Position numbers and translations under genes: made by a program. The notes below the pieces were generated by a model. The model ran no database searches and was not told where the DNA came from. It worked only from the letters and a program-made list of their open reading frames with translations. A stretch of DNA of 64,000 nt from Alcanivorax sp. REN37 (lineage in GTDB: Bacteria > Pseudomonadota > Gammaproteobacteria > Pseudomonadales > Alcanivoracaceae). Where the stretch lies: the NCBI RefSeq assembly GCF_041102775.1, contig NZ_JBGCUO010000002.1, positions 154,850 to 218,849 of the forward strand, in the 5' to 3' direction. This document shows positions 9,728 through 21,733 of this stretch, piece after piece; position 1 is the first letter of the stretch, and each line of letters opens with the position of its first letter.

Positions 9728-11962
9728 TTAGAGCATGTCCACCGGGTCCACATCCAGGTGCCAGCGGCATTGGCGGCTGTGGGGGTGTTCTTGCAGTGCC
9801 GTGAGCAAGGCCGGCAGCGCACCGTGTAGCGCGGCGCGGGCCGGCGCCAATAGCAGTAATTGAGCGCGGTGGCGGCCCTGGCGACGCTCCATCGGCGCCG
9901 GGATCGGTCCCAGGCAGAGCACGCTGCCGTCCGCCGGCAACACCGTGGTGCTGTCTTGCAGCAGCTGCAGAGCCGTCTGAGGCGCCATTGATTCCGCGCG
10001 CACCAGCGCCAGGTGACCATAGGGCGGCAGCCCGGTTTGCTGGCGCTCCACCAGCAGGTGTTCGGCAAAGCGGTGGTAGTCGCCGGCGGTCAGCAGTTGC
10101 AGCAGCGGGTTGTCAGGCTGGCGGGTCTGGATCAGCAGGGTGCCGGGGTGGCTGCCGCGACCGGTGCGACCCGCCACTTGCAGGATCAATTGCGCGGCGT
10201 GCTCCGGGCCACGGAAGTCGGCGCTAAGGAAGCCGCTGTCGGCGTCCAGCATCACCGCCAAGTCGAGACCGCTGAAGTGGTGCCCTTTGGCCAGCATCTG
10301 GGTCCCCACCAGCAGCAGCGGGCCGCCTTTTTGGATAGTGGCCAGGGAAGCATCGAGGCTGCCCTTGCGGCGGGTGGTGTCGCGGTCGATACGCAACAGA
10401 GGTGTGTCCGGGAACGCCTGGCGCAGCACCTGCTCGAGCTTTTCGGTGCCGGCGCCCATATCACGCAGGTGCTGGGAGCCGCACGACGGGCAGCGCGGGG
10501 GCACTGGTTGCTGGTGGTCGCAGTGGTGACAGCGCAGGCTGCGGTCGCTGCGGTGCCAGGTCATATTGGCGTCGCAGCGCGGGCATTCCGACTGCCAATC
10601 GCAATCTTGGCACAGCAACATAGGCGCGTAGCCGCGCCGGTTGATGAACACCAACGCCTGGCGGCCCCGTTGCAAGGTGGTGCCGAGTGCCTCCAGGCTG
10701 CGCGGGCTAAGCGGCTGATCTGGCCCCAACTGGCGGCAGTCCTCCAGCACAATACGGGGCGGACGGGCGTCGCCGGTGCGCTGGGTCAAACGCAAGGTAT
10801 CAAAGCGGCCGCTGCGGGTGTTGTGCAGGGTTTCCAGTGACGGCGTGGCGGAGCCGAGCACCACCGGCACGTTCATCAGCTGGGCGCGCCACACCGCCAG
10901 ATCGCGCGCGGAGTAACGGAAACCGTCCTGCTGTTTAAAGGAGCCATCGTGGGCTTCGTCCACCACCACCAGTCCAGGTTTAGCCAGCGGCGTAAAAATG
11001 GCGGAGCGGGTGCCAAGCACAATGCGCGCGCTGCCTTCACGGGCTGCCAACCAAGCGTCCAGACGTTCAGTATCGGTGAGGCCGGAGTGCAGTACCGTCA
11101 CCGGCACGCTGAAACGGGCGCGGAAGCGGCGGATGGTTTGCGGCGTCAGGCCGATTTCCGGCACCAGCACCAAGACCTGCTCGCCCGCTTCCAGCGCGGC
11201 GGCCATGGCCTGTAAGTAGACCTCGGTCTTGCCGCTGCCAGTGATGCCGTCCAGCAGGAACGGCGCGAAGCGGCCGCGCGCGGCTAATAAGGCATCAATG
11301 GCGGCGTGCTGTTCGGCGGTGGCAGCCAGCGCCGGCTCCGCCAGCACCGCTGGTCCGGTGAGCGGTGGCGACAGCGGTACGTCGGTGAGTACCAGTTCCG
11401 CCCAGCCGCGTTCAGCCAGTGCTTTCAGGGGCGGGTTGCTGAGTCCGAGCGAGGCCAGCATGGCGCGGCTGAGGCCGCCCGGATGTTCGGCCAGTACCGC
11501 CAGCGCCTGCTGCTGGCGCGGTGCCCGTTGTAGGGCGGCGGGGTCGGCATGGCGACCGCGGGCGGTCAAACGCCACAGTGGCTCGCCGGGACGTTCCGCC
11601 GCGCGCCCCTGGCGCAGCAGCGTCGGCAGCGCGGTATGCAGCACTTCGCCAAGCGGATGGTGGTAGTACTGGGCGGCGCGCTGGCACAGGGCCATCAGGT
11701 CGGCATCAAGCACCGGATCGGTGTCGAGCAGTTGCCGCAGCGGGCGCAGTTTATGTGCGCCCGGTTCTGCCTCGCCTACTTCCCAAACAATGCCAATCAG
11801 CCGGCGGCGACCGAAATCCACTTCGCAGCGGGTGCCCGGGCGCGGCAGGGGGCTGCCTGCCAGTGGCAGATAGTCGAACAATTGACGCAGCGGCACGGGA
11901 ACCGCCACCCGGATCACGGTTTGCAGCGCCAAGAAGGAAGGCCTCGATCGATGGGGGATCAC
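9728..11962 (-). CDS. priA: Primosomal protein N' (replication restart helicase PriA)
   Basis: PriA is the superfamily 2 helicase that recognises stalled forks and reloads the replisome. The 744-residue protein has the N-terminal 3'-DNA-binding domain ([13 protein letters not shown]), Walker [20 protein letters not shown] box [14 protein letters not shown], helicase motifs, and the zinc-binding insertion with Cys pairs CQDC, CPRC, CHHC and CPSC. The start at 11962 is a GTG; a second GTG 15 codons later would also fit the family N-terminus. It is divergent from rpmE. Confidence 0.96.
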   Translation of the reverse strand: MIPHRSRPSFLALQTVIRVAVPVPLRQLFDYLPLAGSPLPRPGTRCEVDFGRRRLIGIVWEVGEAEPGAHKLRPLRQLLDTDPVLDADLMALCQRAAQYYHHPLGEVLHTALPTLLRQGRAAERPGEPLWRLTARGRHADPAALQRAPRQQQALAVLAEHPGGLSRAMLASLGLSNPPLKALAERGWAELVLTDVPLSPPLTGPAVLAEPALAATAEQHAAIDALLAARGRFAPFLLDGITGSGKTEVYLQAMAAALEAGEQVLVLVPEIGLTPQTIRRFRARFSVPVTVLHSGLTDTERLDAWLAAREGSARIVLGTRSAIFTPLAKPGLVVVDEAHDGSFKQQDGFRYSARDLAVWRAQLMNVPVVLGSATPSLETLHNTRSGRFDTLRLTQRTGDARPPRIVLEDCRQLGPDQPLSPRSLEALGTTLQRGRQALVFINRRGYAPMLLCQDCDWQSECPRCDANMTWHRSDRSLRCHHCDHQQPVPPRCPSCGSQHLRDMGAGTEKLEQVLRQAFPDTPLLRIDRDTTRRKGSLDASLATIQKGGPLLLVGTQMLAKGHHFSGLDLAVMLDADSGFLSADFRGPEHAAQLILQVAGRTGRGSHPGTLLIQTRQPDNPLLQLLTAGDYHRFAEHLLVERQQTGLPPYGHLALVRAESMAPQTALQLLQDSTTVLPADGSVLCLGPIPAPMERRQGRHRAQLLLLAPARAALHGALPALLTALQEHPHSRQCRWHLDVDPVDML

Positions 11963-12059
11963 CGGAAACGGTGGAAATTAGCTCAGTTCTATCTTGCGCA
12001 ACGCGCGCAAGCTGGTAGTATTCGCGTTCCCTTTTGCCCGGCGCAAGCCATATGTGTGG

Positions 12060-12132
12060 TGCCTGACTGTTTCACTGGCCAGGTAAGTCCAGTGAAAACA
12101 AGGCTGCGGGTAGCGACACACGGAGTCGAGCC
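12060..12132 (+). ncRNA. Possible ribosomal protein L31 leader (rpmE 5' UTR stem)
   Basis: A perfect 9-bp inverted repeat, tttcactgg (12070-12078) and ccagtgaaa (12089-12097), with a 10-nt spacer, lies just upstream of the rpmE ATG. It could be the main stem of an autoregulatory L31 leader of the kind described in gammaproteobacteria, or an operator. I could not match it to a covariance model. Confidence 0.4.
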
Positions 12133-12354
12133 ATGAAATCAGACATTCATCCGAATTACCAGAACGTAAGCATCACCTGCTCCTGCGGCAATGTGATTGA
12201 GACCCGCTCCACCCGCGCGGAAGATTTCCTGGTGGACGTGTGCTCCAAATGCCACCCGTTCTACACCGGCACCCAGAAAGTGGCTGACACCGGTGGCCAG
12301 ATCGACAAATTCAAGCAGCGCTTTGGTGTCATCAGCTCGCGTAAGAAGAGCTGA
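12133..12354 (+). CDS. rpmE: 50S ribosomal protein L31, zinc-containing form
   Basis: L31 bridges the large and small ribosomal subunits. The 73-residue protein has all four zinc-ligand positions: Cys16, Cys18, Cys37 and Cys40 (CSCGN and [11 protein letters not shown]). It is therefore the zinc-binding type, which cells often swap for a Cys-free paralogue under zinc starvation. A CGGAG ribosome site precedes the ATG. A strong terminator follows. Confidence 0.98.
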   Translation: MKSDIHPNYQNVSITCSCGNVIETRSTRAEDFLVDVCSKCHPFYTGTQKVADTGGQIDKFKQRFGVISSRKKS

Positions 12355-12390
12355 ACCGCCCGCTAGCATTTTTAAAGTTAGCTGCAGCTC

Positions 12391-12418
12391 AAAAAGCACC
12401 CTGGCGGGTGCTTTTTGT
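12391..12418 (+). terminator. Rho-independent terminator of rpmE
   Basis: Stem 12391-12401 with 12406-12416 (aaaaagcaccc / gggtgcttttt), 4-nt loop and T-tract. It separates rpmE from the malic enzyme gene. Confidence 0.9.
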
Positions 12419-12496
12419 GTTTAAGGCTTTTGAAATTTTCAAACTTTGGGTCAGAGAGAGTCGTCCGGCCAGTCGGCCGGGTACCAGGAGAGCATG

Positions 12497-13777
12497 ATGT
12501 CGGATGAGTTCAAGCAGGCAGCGCTGGATTACCACGCCAAGCCCCGTCCGGGCAAAATCAGCGTGGAAATCACCAAACCCGCCAACACCGGGGCGGACCT
12601 GACGCTGGCATACAGCCCGGGGGTCGCCGAACCGGTCCGCGAGATTGCCCGTGAGCCCGAGCTCGCGTACCGCTACACCTCCAAGGGCAACCTGGTGGCG
12701 GTGATCAGCGATGGCTCCGCGATCCTGGGCCTGGGTGACCTGGGCGCCTTGGCGTCGAAGCCGGTGATGGAAGGCAAAGGCATTCTGTTCAAGCGCTTCG
12801 CCGGCATCGATGTGTTCGACATCGAAGTGGAAGCGGAAGACCCGCAGGCGTTCATCGACACCGTGACCCGTATCCATTGCACCTTCGGTGGCATCAACCT
12901 TGAGGACATCAAGGCGCCGGAGTGCTTTGAAATCGAACGTGTGCTGAAGAGCACCTGCGACGTGCCGGTGTTCCACGACGATCAGCACGGTACCGCGATC
13001 GTGATCGGCGCCGGTATTTACAACGCGCTGAAGCTGCAGAAAAAGAATATCGAAGACATCGTGGTGGTGTGCGTCGGTGCCGGTGCTGCTGGGGTTGCCT
13101 CCGCCAAGTTGCTGATCGAAATGGGCGTGCGCCGCGAAAACGTACTGATGCTGGACCGCAAGGGCGTGATTCACAGCCGCCGCGATGACCTGAACCAGTA
13201 CAAAGCCGCGTTTGCGGTGAACACGGAAAAACGCACCTTGGCGGATGCCATGGAAGGCGCTGACGTGTTTATCGGCGTATCTGGCCCCGACACCGTGACC
13301 CCGGAAATGGTGGCCAGCATGGCGCCCAACCCGGTGATCTTCGCGCTGGCCAACCCGGACCCGGAAATCCGCCCGGAACTGGCTCGCTCGGTGCGCCAGG
13401 ACATGATCATTGCCACCGGCCGTTCGGATTACCCGAACCAGGTGAACAACGTGCTGTGCTTCCCGTACATCTTCCGTGGTGCGTTGGATGTGCGCGCCAC
13501 CGCCATCAATGAGCAGATGAAGATTGCGGCGGTGCGTGCCATTGCTTCACTGGTGCACGAGCCGGTACCGGAAGAAGTGGCCCGCGCCTATGGCGGCACC
13601 AGCCTCAAGTTCGGCCCGGACTACATTATTCCTAAGCCCACCGATCCGCGCCTGCTCGGTGTGGTGTCGGCGGCGGTGGCGCAGACCGCGGTGGACACCG
13701 GTGTGGCCCGCAAGGGTTACCCGTCGCACTACCCGCTGAAAACCGTGGACGACATCTTCCCGGCTGAGCTGGGTTGA
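12497..13777 (+). CDS. Malic enzyme, short form (oxaloacetate-decarboxylating)
   Basis: The enzyme oxidatively decarboxylates malate to pyruvate and CO2. The 426-residue protein has the N-terminal malic domain (DYHAKPRPGKISVEITKP, LTLAYSPGVAEPVREI), the active-site stretch VAVISDGSAILGLGDLGALA, the metal-binding VFHDDQHGTA and the NAD(P) domain with VVCVGAGAAGVASAKLL. It stops where the MaeB family usually continues into a phosphotransacetylase-like domain of about 330 residues, so this is the short form. Tandem ATG codons at 12494 and 12497 follow an AGGAG site; 12497 has the better spacing. Cofactor preference cannot be told from motifs alone. Confidence 0.92.
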   Translation: MSDEFKQAALDYHAKPRPGKISVEITKPANTGADLTLAYSPGVAEPVREIAREPELAYRYTSKGNLVAVISDGSAILGLGDLGALASKPVMEGKGILFKRFAGIDVFDIEVEAEDPQAFIDTVTRIHCTFGGINLEDIKAPECFEIERVLKSTCDVPVFHDDQHGTAIVIGAGIYNALKLQKKNIEDIVVVCVGAGAAGVASAKLLIEMGVRRENVLMLDRKGVIHSRRDDLNQYKAAFAVNTEKRTLADAMEGADVFIGVSGPDTVTPEMVASMAPNPVIFALANPDPEIRPELARSVRQDMIIATGRSDYPNQVNNVLCFPYIFRGALDVRATAINEQMKIAAVRAIASLVHEPVPEEVARAYGGTSLKFGPDYIIPKPTDPRLLGVVSAAVAQTAVDTGVARKGYPSHYPLKTVDDIFPAELG

Positions 13778-13792
13778 TCGCCATGCGGTCAT

Positions 13793-13821
13793 AAAAAAGC
13801 CGGCCTTGGGCCGGCTTTTTT
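13793..13821 (+). terminator. Terminator of malic enzyme gene
   Basis: Perfect 13-bp stem (13793-13805 with 13809-13821), 3-nt loop, A-tract before and T-tract after, so it could act on both strands between convergent genes. Confidence 0.92.
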
Positions 13822-13914
13822 GTGCCTGAAAATGGGTGGCAGCAACCAGTGGTGCCGCTGTAACGGCCAGCGTCGTCGCGGGTGGTGCAGCGAGGGTGGG
13901 CGTTCCGCATCTAT

Positions 13915-13941
13915 GAAAAAGCCGGCGTAGGGCCGGATTTT
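13915..13941 (-). terminator. Terminator of mrcA
   Basis: GC-rich stem (13921-13926 with 13931-13936) flanked by A and T tracts; read on the minus strand it ends in GCCGGCTTTTTC about 40 nt after the mrcA stop. Confidence 0.75.
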
Positions 13942-13978
13942 GCGGTGCTACACCCCGGCGCGGGCGCCGGGGCAGCAA

Positions 13979-16525
13979 TCAGAACAGTTCTTCCGGCAGC
14001 ACCTGCTCTTCATCACCGCTGTAGCCGGGGATCAGGTCACGGGTGTCCTCGTCCGGCAGGTTTTCTTCGCGGAAATATTCGAAAATCGCGTCGCTGGCAC
14101 CGGGGGCGGCGCGCAGGCCGGTGGCCGGGTTGATGCGCGCGGAGACGATACCCGGTGGCTGCGGTAGCGGTTTCTCTGGCACCTCTTTGAGCGCGCGGCT
14201 CATAAAGTCGATCCAGATCGGCAGCGCCACTTTGCCGCCGTATTCGCCCCAGCCAAGCGTGGACGGTTGATCGAAGCCGACCCAGGAAATCGCCACTAGG
14301 CCGCCGGTACTGTAGCCGGAGAACCAAGCGTCAAGGTGATCGTTGGTGCTGCCGGTTTTTCCGGCCAGATCGCGGCGCTGGAGGCTGCGGGCGCCGGCGG
14401 CGGTGCCACGATTAACCACGTCTTGCAGCATCGAGTCCATTAGCCAAGCAGTGCGGCCATCCAGCGTGCGCGGGCGCCACACTTCACCGCTGTCACTGCC
14501 GCTGAGTCGGGCCGGTGGCTCGGCGTGCGCGTCGGTGGCGATCGGTGAGGAGCTGGGTTCGCGACGTGGGGCAATGTCGGCGCTGAAGTTCATCACATGG
14601 CGTTCGCTGCCGCACTCCTGTTCCTCACACAGCACCACCTGTGGCGCCTGCCACAGTAGTTCGCCGTCTTTGTCCTCGATGCGTTGGATGAACCACGGCT
14701 CTACCAGATAGCCGCCATTGGCAAACACCGCATAGCCCACCGCCATATCCATCGGGGTTACGGTGGCGCTGCCCAGCGCCAGCGACAGATCGCGGGCGAA
14801 ACGCTCGGTGGGTAGACCGAACTGACGCAGCGTGGCGAAAGCCTGGTTGAGGCCGATTTGCTGCAGCAGCCGTACTGAGACCAGGTTCAGCGAACGGTAG
14901 AGCGCTTCGCGCACCCGCGTGGGGCCGTAGAAACGGCTGCTGGCGCCGGTCGGACGCCAGGCGTTTTCCATATCGGCGCTTTGGAACACTACCGGTGCGT
15001 CATTAAAGATGGTGGCCGGGGTAATGCCGGTTTCCAGCCCGGCGGCATAAACAAATGGCTTGAACACCGAGCCGGCCTGGCGGTGGGCTTGAGTGACGCG
15101 GTTGTAGTGCGACAGCGAGAAGCTGTAGCCGCCCTGCAGCGCCAGAATGGCGCCGCTGTGCGGGTCGATGCCCACCAGCGCGCCCTGCGCGGCCGGCACT
15201 TGCGCCAGCCGCCATACGCTGTGATCGCCGTCTTTGACCGGCCGCAGGCGTACCACATCGCCGACGCTAAGTAGCTGGTTGAGCTGCTCTGGCGCGTTAC
15301 CGACGCGGCTGGCGGTCTGGTAGGGCCGTGCCCAGCTGGCTTGTTTGAGGTTGAGTACTGCCAAGCGACCGCCGGACAGCACCAGTTGCGCCTGTTCGGC
15401 GCCGACCTGCGCCACCACTGCGGCGTCCAGATCGCCAATGCGTGGTCGACCGCGCAGCGCAGCGCGAGCCCAGGTTATTGCCGCTTCGTTAGGCAGTCCG
15501 TCGTCAGCGATGCCGCTGCCGAGCGGCGGCAGATCGTCCACGGCAACTTTGGCTTCGGCGCCGCGCCAGCCGTGGCGCTCGTCATAATTTTGCAGGCCAT
15601 GCTGCAGGCTGCTCACCGCGGCGCGTTGCATGTCGGCGCGCAGAGTGGTGATCACGCGTATGCCGTCGGTATAGATACGCTCGCCAAGCGCGTTGAACAG
15701 TTGCTGGCGGGCCATTTCGGCGACGTAGGCGCCGTCGATGTCGAGCTGCGGAGAGTGCACGCTGGCGGTGTTGGGGGCGGCAGTGGCGGCATCGAACTCA
15801 GCCTGAGTAATGCGCTCGTGGCGCAGCATGCGACCAAGAATCCAGTTGCGGCGCTCCAACGCCCGGCGCGGGTTGGCAATCGGGTTGAAGGCCGACGGTG
15901 CTTTCGGCAAGCCGGCGATCATCACCAGCTCCGGCAGCGTCAGCTCGTCAATGCTGCGGCCGTAGTAGACCTGGGCGGCAGCTTCGATGCCGTAGGCGCG
16001 GTGGCCGAGGAAAATCTTGTTGGCGTACAGCTCGAAGATCTCTTCCTTGGTGAGCAAGTCTTCGATTTGCAGCGCCAGCATGATCTCGTTGAATTTGCGC
16101 AGGAAAGTCTGATCGGCACTGAGGAAGAAGTTGCGCGCTACCTGCATGGTGATGGTGGAGCCGCCGGAGCGGATTTGGCGGTAGCGCAGCAGCTCGGTGG
16201 CGGCACGGGTGAGGCCCTTGAAGTCGACGCCGCCGTGTTCGAAGAAGCGATCGTCTTCCGCCGAGATCAGTGCATTGACGAACGCCGGCGGGATGTCCTC
16301 ATAACGCACCGGGGTGCGGCGTTGTTCCCCGTATTCCGCCATCAGCTCACCGTCGGCGGTGTAAATACGCAACGGCACCTGGAAGGTCACTTCCCGCAGT
16401 TGGTCGGCGGGCGGCAAATGCGGACCCAGATAAAGGTAGCTGGCGGACAGCAGCATCACCACGGCACTGGCGCCGAGTAGAGCGGCGGCACAGAGCAGGG
16501 GGAGCCAGAATTTTAAGAGCCTCAT
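13979..16525 (-). CDS. mrcA: Penicillin-binding protein 1A (bifunctional transglycosylase/transpeptidase)
   Basis: PBP1a polymerises and cross-links peptidoglycan in the periplasm. The 848-residue protein has an N-terminal membrane anchor (7-33), a glycosyltransferase domain (AFVNALISAEDDRFFEHGGVD, GGSTITMQVARN, GHRAYGIEAAAQVYYG), an OB-like insert typical of PBP1a, and a transpeptidase domain with the SxxK in AGSVFKPFVYAAG, the SxN in YRSLNLVSV and KTG in LAGKTGSTND. The family motif usually reads PGSxFKPF; here Ala replaces Pro. The gene is divergent from pilM, the arrangement seen in Pseudomonas (ponA-pilM). Confidence 0.96.
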   Translation of the reverse strand: MRLLKFWLPLLCAAALLGASAVVMLLSASYLYLGPHLPPADQLREVTFQVPLRIYTADGELMAEYGEQRRTPVRYEDIPPAFVNALISAEDDRFFEHGGVDFKGLTRAATELLRYRQIRSGGSTITMQVARNFFLSADQTFLRKFNEIMLALQIEDLLTKEEIFELYANKIFLGHRAYGIEAAAQVYYGRSIDELTLPELVMIAGLPKAPSAFNPIANPRRALERRNWILGRMLRHERITQAEFDAATAAPNTASVHSPQLDIDGAYVAEMARQQLFNALGERIYTDGIRVITTLRADMQRAAVSSLQHGLQNYDERHGWRGAEAKVAVDDLPPLGSGIADDGLPNEAAITWARAALRGRPRIGDLDAAVVAQVGAEQAQLVLSGGRLAVLNLKQASWARPYQTASRVGNAPEQLNQLLSVGDVVRLRPVKDGDHSVWRLAQVPAAQGALVGIDPHSGAILALQGGYSFSLSHYNRVTQAHRQAGSVFKPFVYAAGLETGITPATIFNDAPVVFQSADMENAWRPTGASSRFYGPTRVREALYRSLNLVSVRLLQQIGLNQAFATLRQFGLPTERFARDLSLALGSATVTPMDMAVGYAVFANGGYLVEPWFIQRIEDKDGELLWQAPQVVLCEEQECGSERHVMNFSADIAPRREPSSSPIATDAHAEPPARLSGSDSGEVWRPRTLDGRTAWLMDSMLQDVVNRGTAAGARSLQRRDLAGKTGSTNDHLDAWFSGYSTGGLVAISWVGFDQPSTLGWGEYGGKVALPIWIDFMSRALKEVPEKPLPQPPGIVSARINPATGLRAAPGASDAIFEYFREENLPDEDTRDLIPGYSGDEEQVLPEELF

Positions 16526-18356
<1,831 letters not shown>

Positions 18357-18360
<4 letters not shown>

Positions 18361-19049
18361 AAGCCTCGGAATTGAAGAACATCGATATCGGCGAACTGTT
18401 CCAGAAACTGCAGGAACTGGATTTCGAGAACGTTGGCAGCTGGCCGGTGGCGGCCAAGGCCGCGGCTGCGGTGCTGGTGTTGGCGGCAGTGGTATTCCTC
18501 GGCTACATGCTGTCGATCACGTCGCTCTATGAAGACTTGGAGCGGGCACAGGACCAAGAGCAGTCGCTGATGACGCAGCTGCGTCAGAAGGCCCACCGCG
18601 CCCATTTCCTGCCGCAGTACCGTGAGCAGCTCACCGAAATGAGCGCGTCATTGGAAAGCTTGGTGCAACAGCTACCGAAGGACACCGAGGTGCCGGGCCT
18701 GCTGGAAGACATCACCCACACCGGTCTCGGCAGCAGCTTGGAATTCGAGCGCATTGCGCTGGCCGCGGAAGTGGAGAAGGAGTTCTACGTTGAGCTACCG
18801 ATCCAGATCGAGGTGACCGGCTCCTATCACGGCATGGGCGCGTTCGTCAGCGGTGTGGCGGCGCTGCCGCGCATCGTGACGCTGCACGACTTCAGCATCC
18901 TGCCGCAGCCGGCTAGAGGCCGCGACAAGGACGCCCGTGACGCCGCCAGTCAGCCGCTGGTGATGAAAATCACCGCCAAGACCTACCGCTACGCGGAGCG
19001 TCCGCCGGCACCGCCGCGCAACACATCGCGCAATAACCGGCGCCGCTGA
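18357..19049 (+). CDS. pilO: Type IV pilus alignment protein PilO
   Basis: PilO heterodimerises with PilN and contacts PilP. The 230-residue protein has a short cytoplasmic N-terminus (KNIDIGELFQKLQELDF), one membrane helix (about 38-60), a coiled coil containing YEDLERAQDQEQSLMTQL, and the PilO core domain with YHGMGAFVSGVAALPRIVTL. The tail is basic (NTSRNNRRR). It lies between pilN and pilP in the operon. Confidence 0.97.
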
Positions 19050-19060
19050 GGGGGAAAACC

Positions 19061-19591
19061 ATGAATGTGACAACTCTCAAACATGGCGCCGCTGTGGTGC
19101 TGCTGGCGACGCTGCTCAGCGGTTGTTCCGAGTCGGCGGACCTTGGCACTTTGCGTGACGAGATCCAACGCATCCGCGCGGATGTGCGGGGGCGCATCGA
19201 GCCGCCGCCGGAGTTCAAACCGATCGCCCTCTACACTTACAGCGCCCACTTGCTGCGTGAGCCATTTCGGCTGGCGGTGGAGCCTGAGAAAGAGCAGCAG
19301 GACGGCATAGCAGTGGAGCCGGATCTGAACCGGCTGCGCGAGCCGCTGGAGGATTTCAACTTCGACGTGCTGCGTATGGTGGGGTCGATGAACCCGCAGG
19401 GCAAACCGATGCAGGCACTGATTCGCGATGGCCTCGGCAATATCAGTCGGGTGCAGGTGGGACATTTTCTGGGGAAAAACCACGGCCGCATTACAGCGCT
19501 GGATGAAGGCCATGTGGCGGTGACGGAAATCATACCCGACGGGCGGGGCGGCTGGGTGGAGCGGCCCCGCGTGATCATGCTGTCGGAATAA
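19061..19591 (+). CDS. pilP: Type IV pilus assembly lipoprotein PilP
   Basis: PilP is a lipoprotein that connects PilNO to the secretin PilQ. The 176-residue precursor has a signal peptide ending in the lipobox LLSGC, a flexible linker, and the C-terminal beta-sandwich with LRMVGSMNPQGKPMQALIRD and VGHFLGKNHGRI. It begins 11 nt after pilO with a GGGG-type ribosome site. Confidence 0.96.
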   Translation: MNVTTLKHGAAVVLLATLLSGCSESADLGTLRDEIQRIRADVRGRIEPPPEFKPIALYTYSAHLLREPFRLAVEPEKEQQDGIAVEPDLNRLREPLEDFNFDVLRMVGSMNPQGKPMQALIRDGLGNISRVQVGHFLGKNHGRITALDEGHVAVTEIIPDGRGGWVERPRVIMLSE

Positions 19592-19612
19592 AACAGGCTG
19601 GGGAAGGCAGAG

Positions 19613-21724
19613 ATGAAAAGCATGCGCGAGAACAACGGGGTGCGCCGGGCCGCCTTGGCCTGGCTGCTGGGGATCGTCGGCGGTATGCAGGTGATGGCGG
19701 CGTCCGCCGTGACCCTGCAGGACGTGCGGCATGTGGAGCTGCCGGGGGGCAAGCTGGAACTGCGACTGCGCTTTGATGAGACGCCGCCGGAAGTGCGCGG
19801 TTACACCATTGAGCGGCCGGCGCGCATTGCGCTGGATCTGGTCGGCGCCAAGAGCGAAGTGCGTCAGCGCCATATCAACCTTGGTCAGGGCAATGCCCGC
19901 AGCCTGACGGTGGTGGAAGCGGCCGATCGTACCCGCATGATTGTTAGCTTGGCGCAGCCCGGTGGTTACGACACCCGCGCTGATGGCAAGGAATTGGTGG
20001 TGACACTGGGCGGGGAGAGCCGACCGGCGTTCTCCGGCGCCGAGACTCCGGCCGCGCCGGCGGCCCGTGGCGATCAAGTGCGTGATGTGGACTTCCGCCG
20101 TGGTAATGAAGGCGAAGGCCGCGTGGTGGTACAGCTGGGCAACAGCGCCACCCCGGTGGATGTGCGTGAAGAAGGTGGCCGTATCCAGGTGCGCTTCGTT
20201 GGCGCCAAGCTGCCGGACAACCTGCGCCGGCGTTTGGATGTCACCGACTTCGGCACCCCGGTGCGCTTCGTCGACGCCCGCCGCGACGGTGACGGCACGC
20301 TGGTAGTGATCGAGCCCACCGGCACCTGGGAATATCTGGCCTACCAAGCCGATAACGAATTCAGCATCAGCGTTAAACCGCTGACCAAGCACGAAGCGGA
20401 AACCCGCCGGCGGGAAGCGAACCTGTACACCGGTGATCGCATCTCGATGAACTTCCAGCAAGTGGAAGTGCGTGCGGTGCTGCAGCTGATTGCTGAAGTG
20501 ACCGATCTCAACGTGGTGGTATCTGACACCGTGGTGGGCAATATCACCCTGCGGCTGGAAAACGTGCCGTGGGACCAAGCGCTTGACCTGATTCTCAAAA
20601 CCAAAGGCTTGGACAAGCGCCAGGCAGGCAACGTGCTGCTGGTGGCACCGGCCAATGAAATTGCTGCCCAAGAGAAGCTGGAAGCGGAAAACAAAGCGCA
20701 ATTGGAAACGTTGGCGCCGCTGCGCACCGAGTATGTGCGCATCAACTACGCGCGGGCGACGGACCTGGAGCGCCTGATCCGCAACCAGGGTGGCAGCCAA
20801 GCTGATGCCTCGCTGCTGTCGCCGCGCGGCTCGGTGAGCGTTGATGAGCGTACGAACACCCTCATCATTCAGGACACCGAGCGTAAATTGGAAAGCATCC
20901 GCGACGTGGTGGAAAAGCTGGATGTGGCGGTGCAGCAGGTGCTGATCGAAGCGCGCATCGTGATCGCCTCCAACGACCTCACCGACGAACTCGGCATCCG
21001 CTGGGGGGGGATGGCGTTCACCAACCGTGCGCCCACCAGTGGCCGTGGCTTCGGCTTCACCGGCGGCGCCAGCAACGCGCTTAACTTCGGCACCGGCGTC
21101 ATGAACGGCGACAAAATCGAAGTGGAAAGCCCCGGCGATATGGTGGTGGACCTGGGCGCCAAGGATGCCCGTGCTACCCGCTTCTCGCTCGGGTTCGTGG
21201 ATATTTCCAGCGGCATTCTGGAGCTGGAATTGTCGGCGCTGGCGGCGGAAGGGCAGGGCGAGGTAGTGGCCACGCCGAAGGTGCTGACCGCAGACCAGCA
21301 GCCGGCGGTGATCGCTTCCGGTACGCAGATTGGCTACCAGGAAGCCTCGTCCAGTGGCGCCACCTCGGTATCGTTCGTGGAAGCTGAGCTGCGTCTGGAA
21401 GTGACGCCGCGCATTACTCCAGAAGGCCGCATCATCATGGAGCTGAAGATCAACAATGACTCAGTGGGCAACATCATTGCCGGGGTGCCGAGCATCGACA
21501 CCAACCGCGTGGAGACCACGGTGCTGGTCAATGATGGAGAAACACTGGTGCTTGGTGGTATCTTCCAGCACGCGCAGACCAAAGGGGTGGACAAGACGCC
21601 GTTCCTGGGTGATCTGCCGTGGATCGGACGCCTGTTCCGCCGCGACTACGCGACGGACAAGAAGCAAGAGCTGTTGATCTTCATCACGCCGCGTCTGCTG
21701 AAAGAGACCTACGCACAACAGTAA
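19613..21724 (+). CDS. pilQ: Type IV pilus secretin PilQ
   Basis: PilQ forms the outer-membrane gate through which the pilus passes. The 703-residue protein has a signal peptide ending near MAASA, two AMIN domains that bind peptidoglycan (about 30-250), a secretin N0/STN domain (ISMNFQQVEVRAVLQLIAEV), an N1 domain, and the C-terminal secretin beta-barrel domain with VEAELRLEVTPRITPEGRI and KQELLIFITPRLL. A GGAAGG ribosome site precedes the ATG. aroK follows after 9 nt. Confidence 0.97.
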   Translation: MKSMRENNGVRRAALAWLLGIVGGMQVMAASAVTLQDVRHVELPGGKLELRLRFDETPPEVRGYTIERPARIALDLVGAKSEVRQRHINLGQGNARSLTVVEAADRTRMIVSLAQPGGYDTRADGKELVVTLGGESRPAFSGAETPAAPAARGDQVRDVDFRRGNEGEGRVVVQLGNSATPVDVREEGGRIQVRFVGAKLPDNLRRRLDVTDFGTPVRFVDARRDGDGTLVVIEPTGTWEYLAYQADNEFSISVKPLTKHEAETRRREANLYTGDRISMNFQQVEVRAVLQLIAEVTDLNVVVSDTVVGNITLRLENVPWDQALDLILKTKGLDKRQAGNVLLVAPANEIAAQEKLEAENKAQLETLAPLRTEYVRINYARATDLERLIRNQGGSQADASLLSPRGSVSVDERTNTLIIQDTERKLESIRDVVEKLDVAVQQVLIEARIVIASNDLTDELGIRWGGMAFTNRAPTSGRGFGFTGGASNALNFGTGVMNGDKIEVESPGDMVVDLGAKDARATRFSLGFVDISSGILELELSALAAEGQGEVVATPKVLTADQQPAVIASGTQIGYQEASSSGATSVSFVEAELRLEVTPRITPEGRIIMELKINNDSVGNIIAGVPSIDTNRVETTVLVNDGETLVLGGIFQHAQTKGVDKTPFLGDLPWIGRLFRRDYATDKKQELLIFITPRLLKETYAQQ

Positions 21725-21733
21725 CAGGACCGA

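Noticed and set aside
9655-10068. An N-terminal extension of argS into priA
   Set aside because: The frame is open but the extra residues are Cys/Arg/Trp-rich and lie inside priA; ArgS aligns from 9654.
18989-20800. A 600-residue open frame on the strand opposite pilP and pilQ
   Set aside because: It mirrors the codon pattern of pilPQ, contains no recognisable domain and would overlap two certain genes completely.
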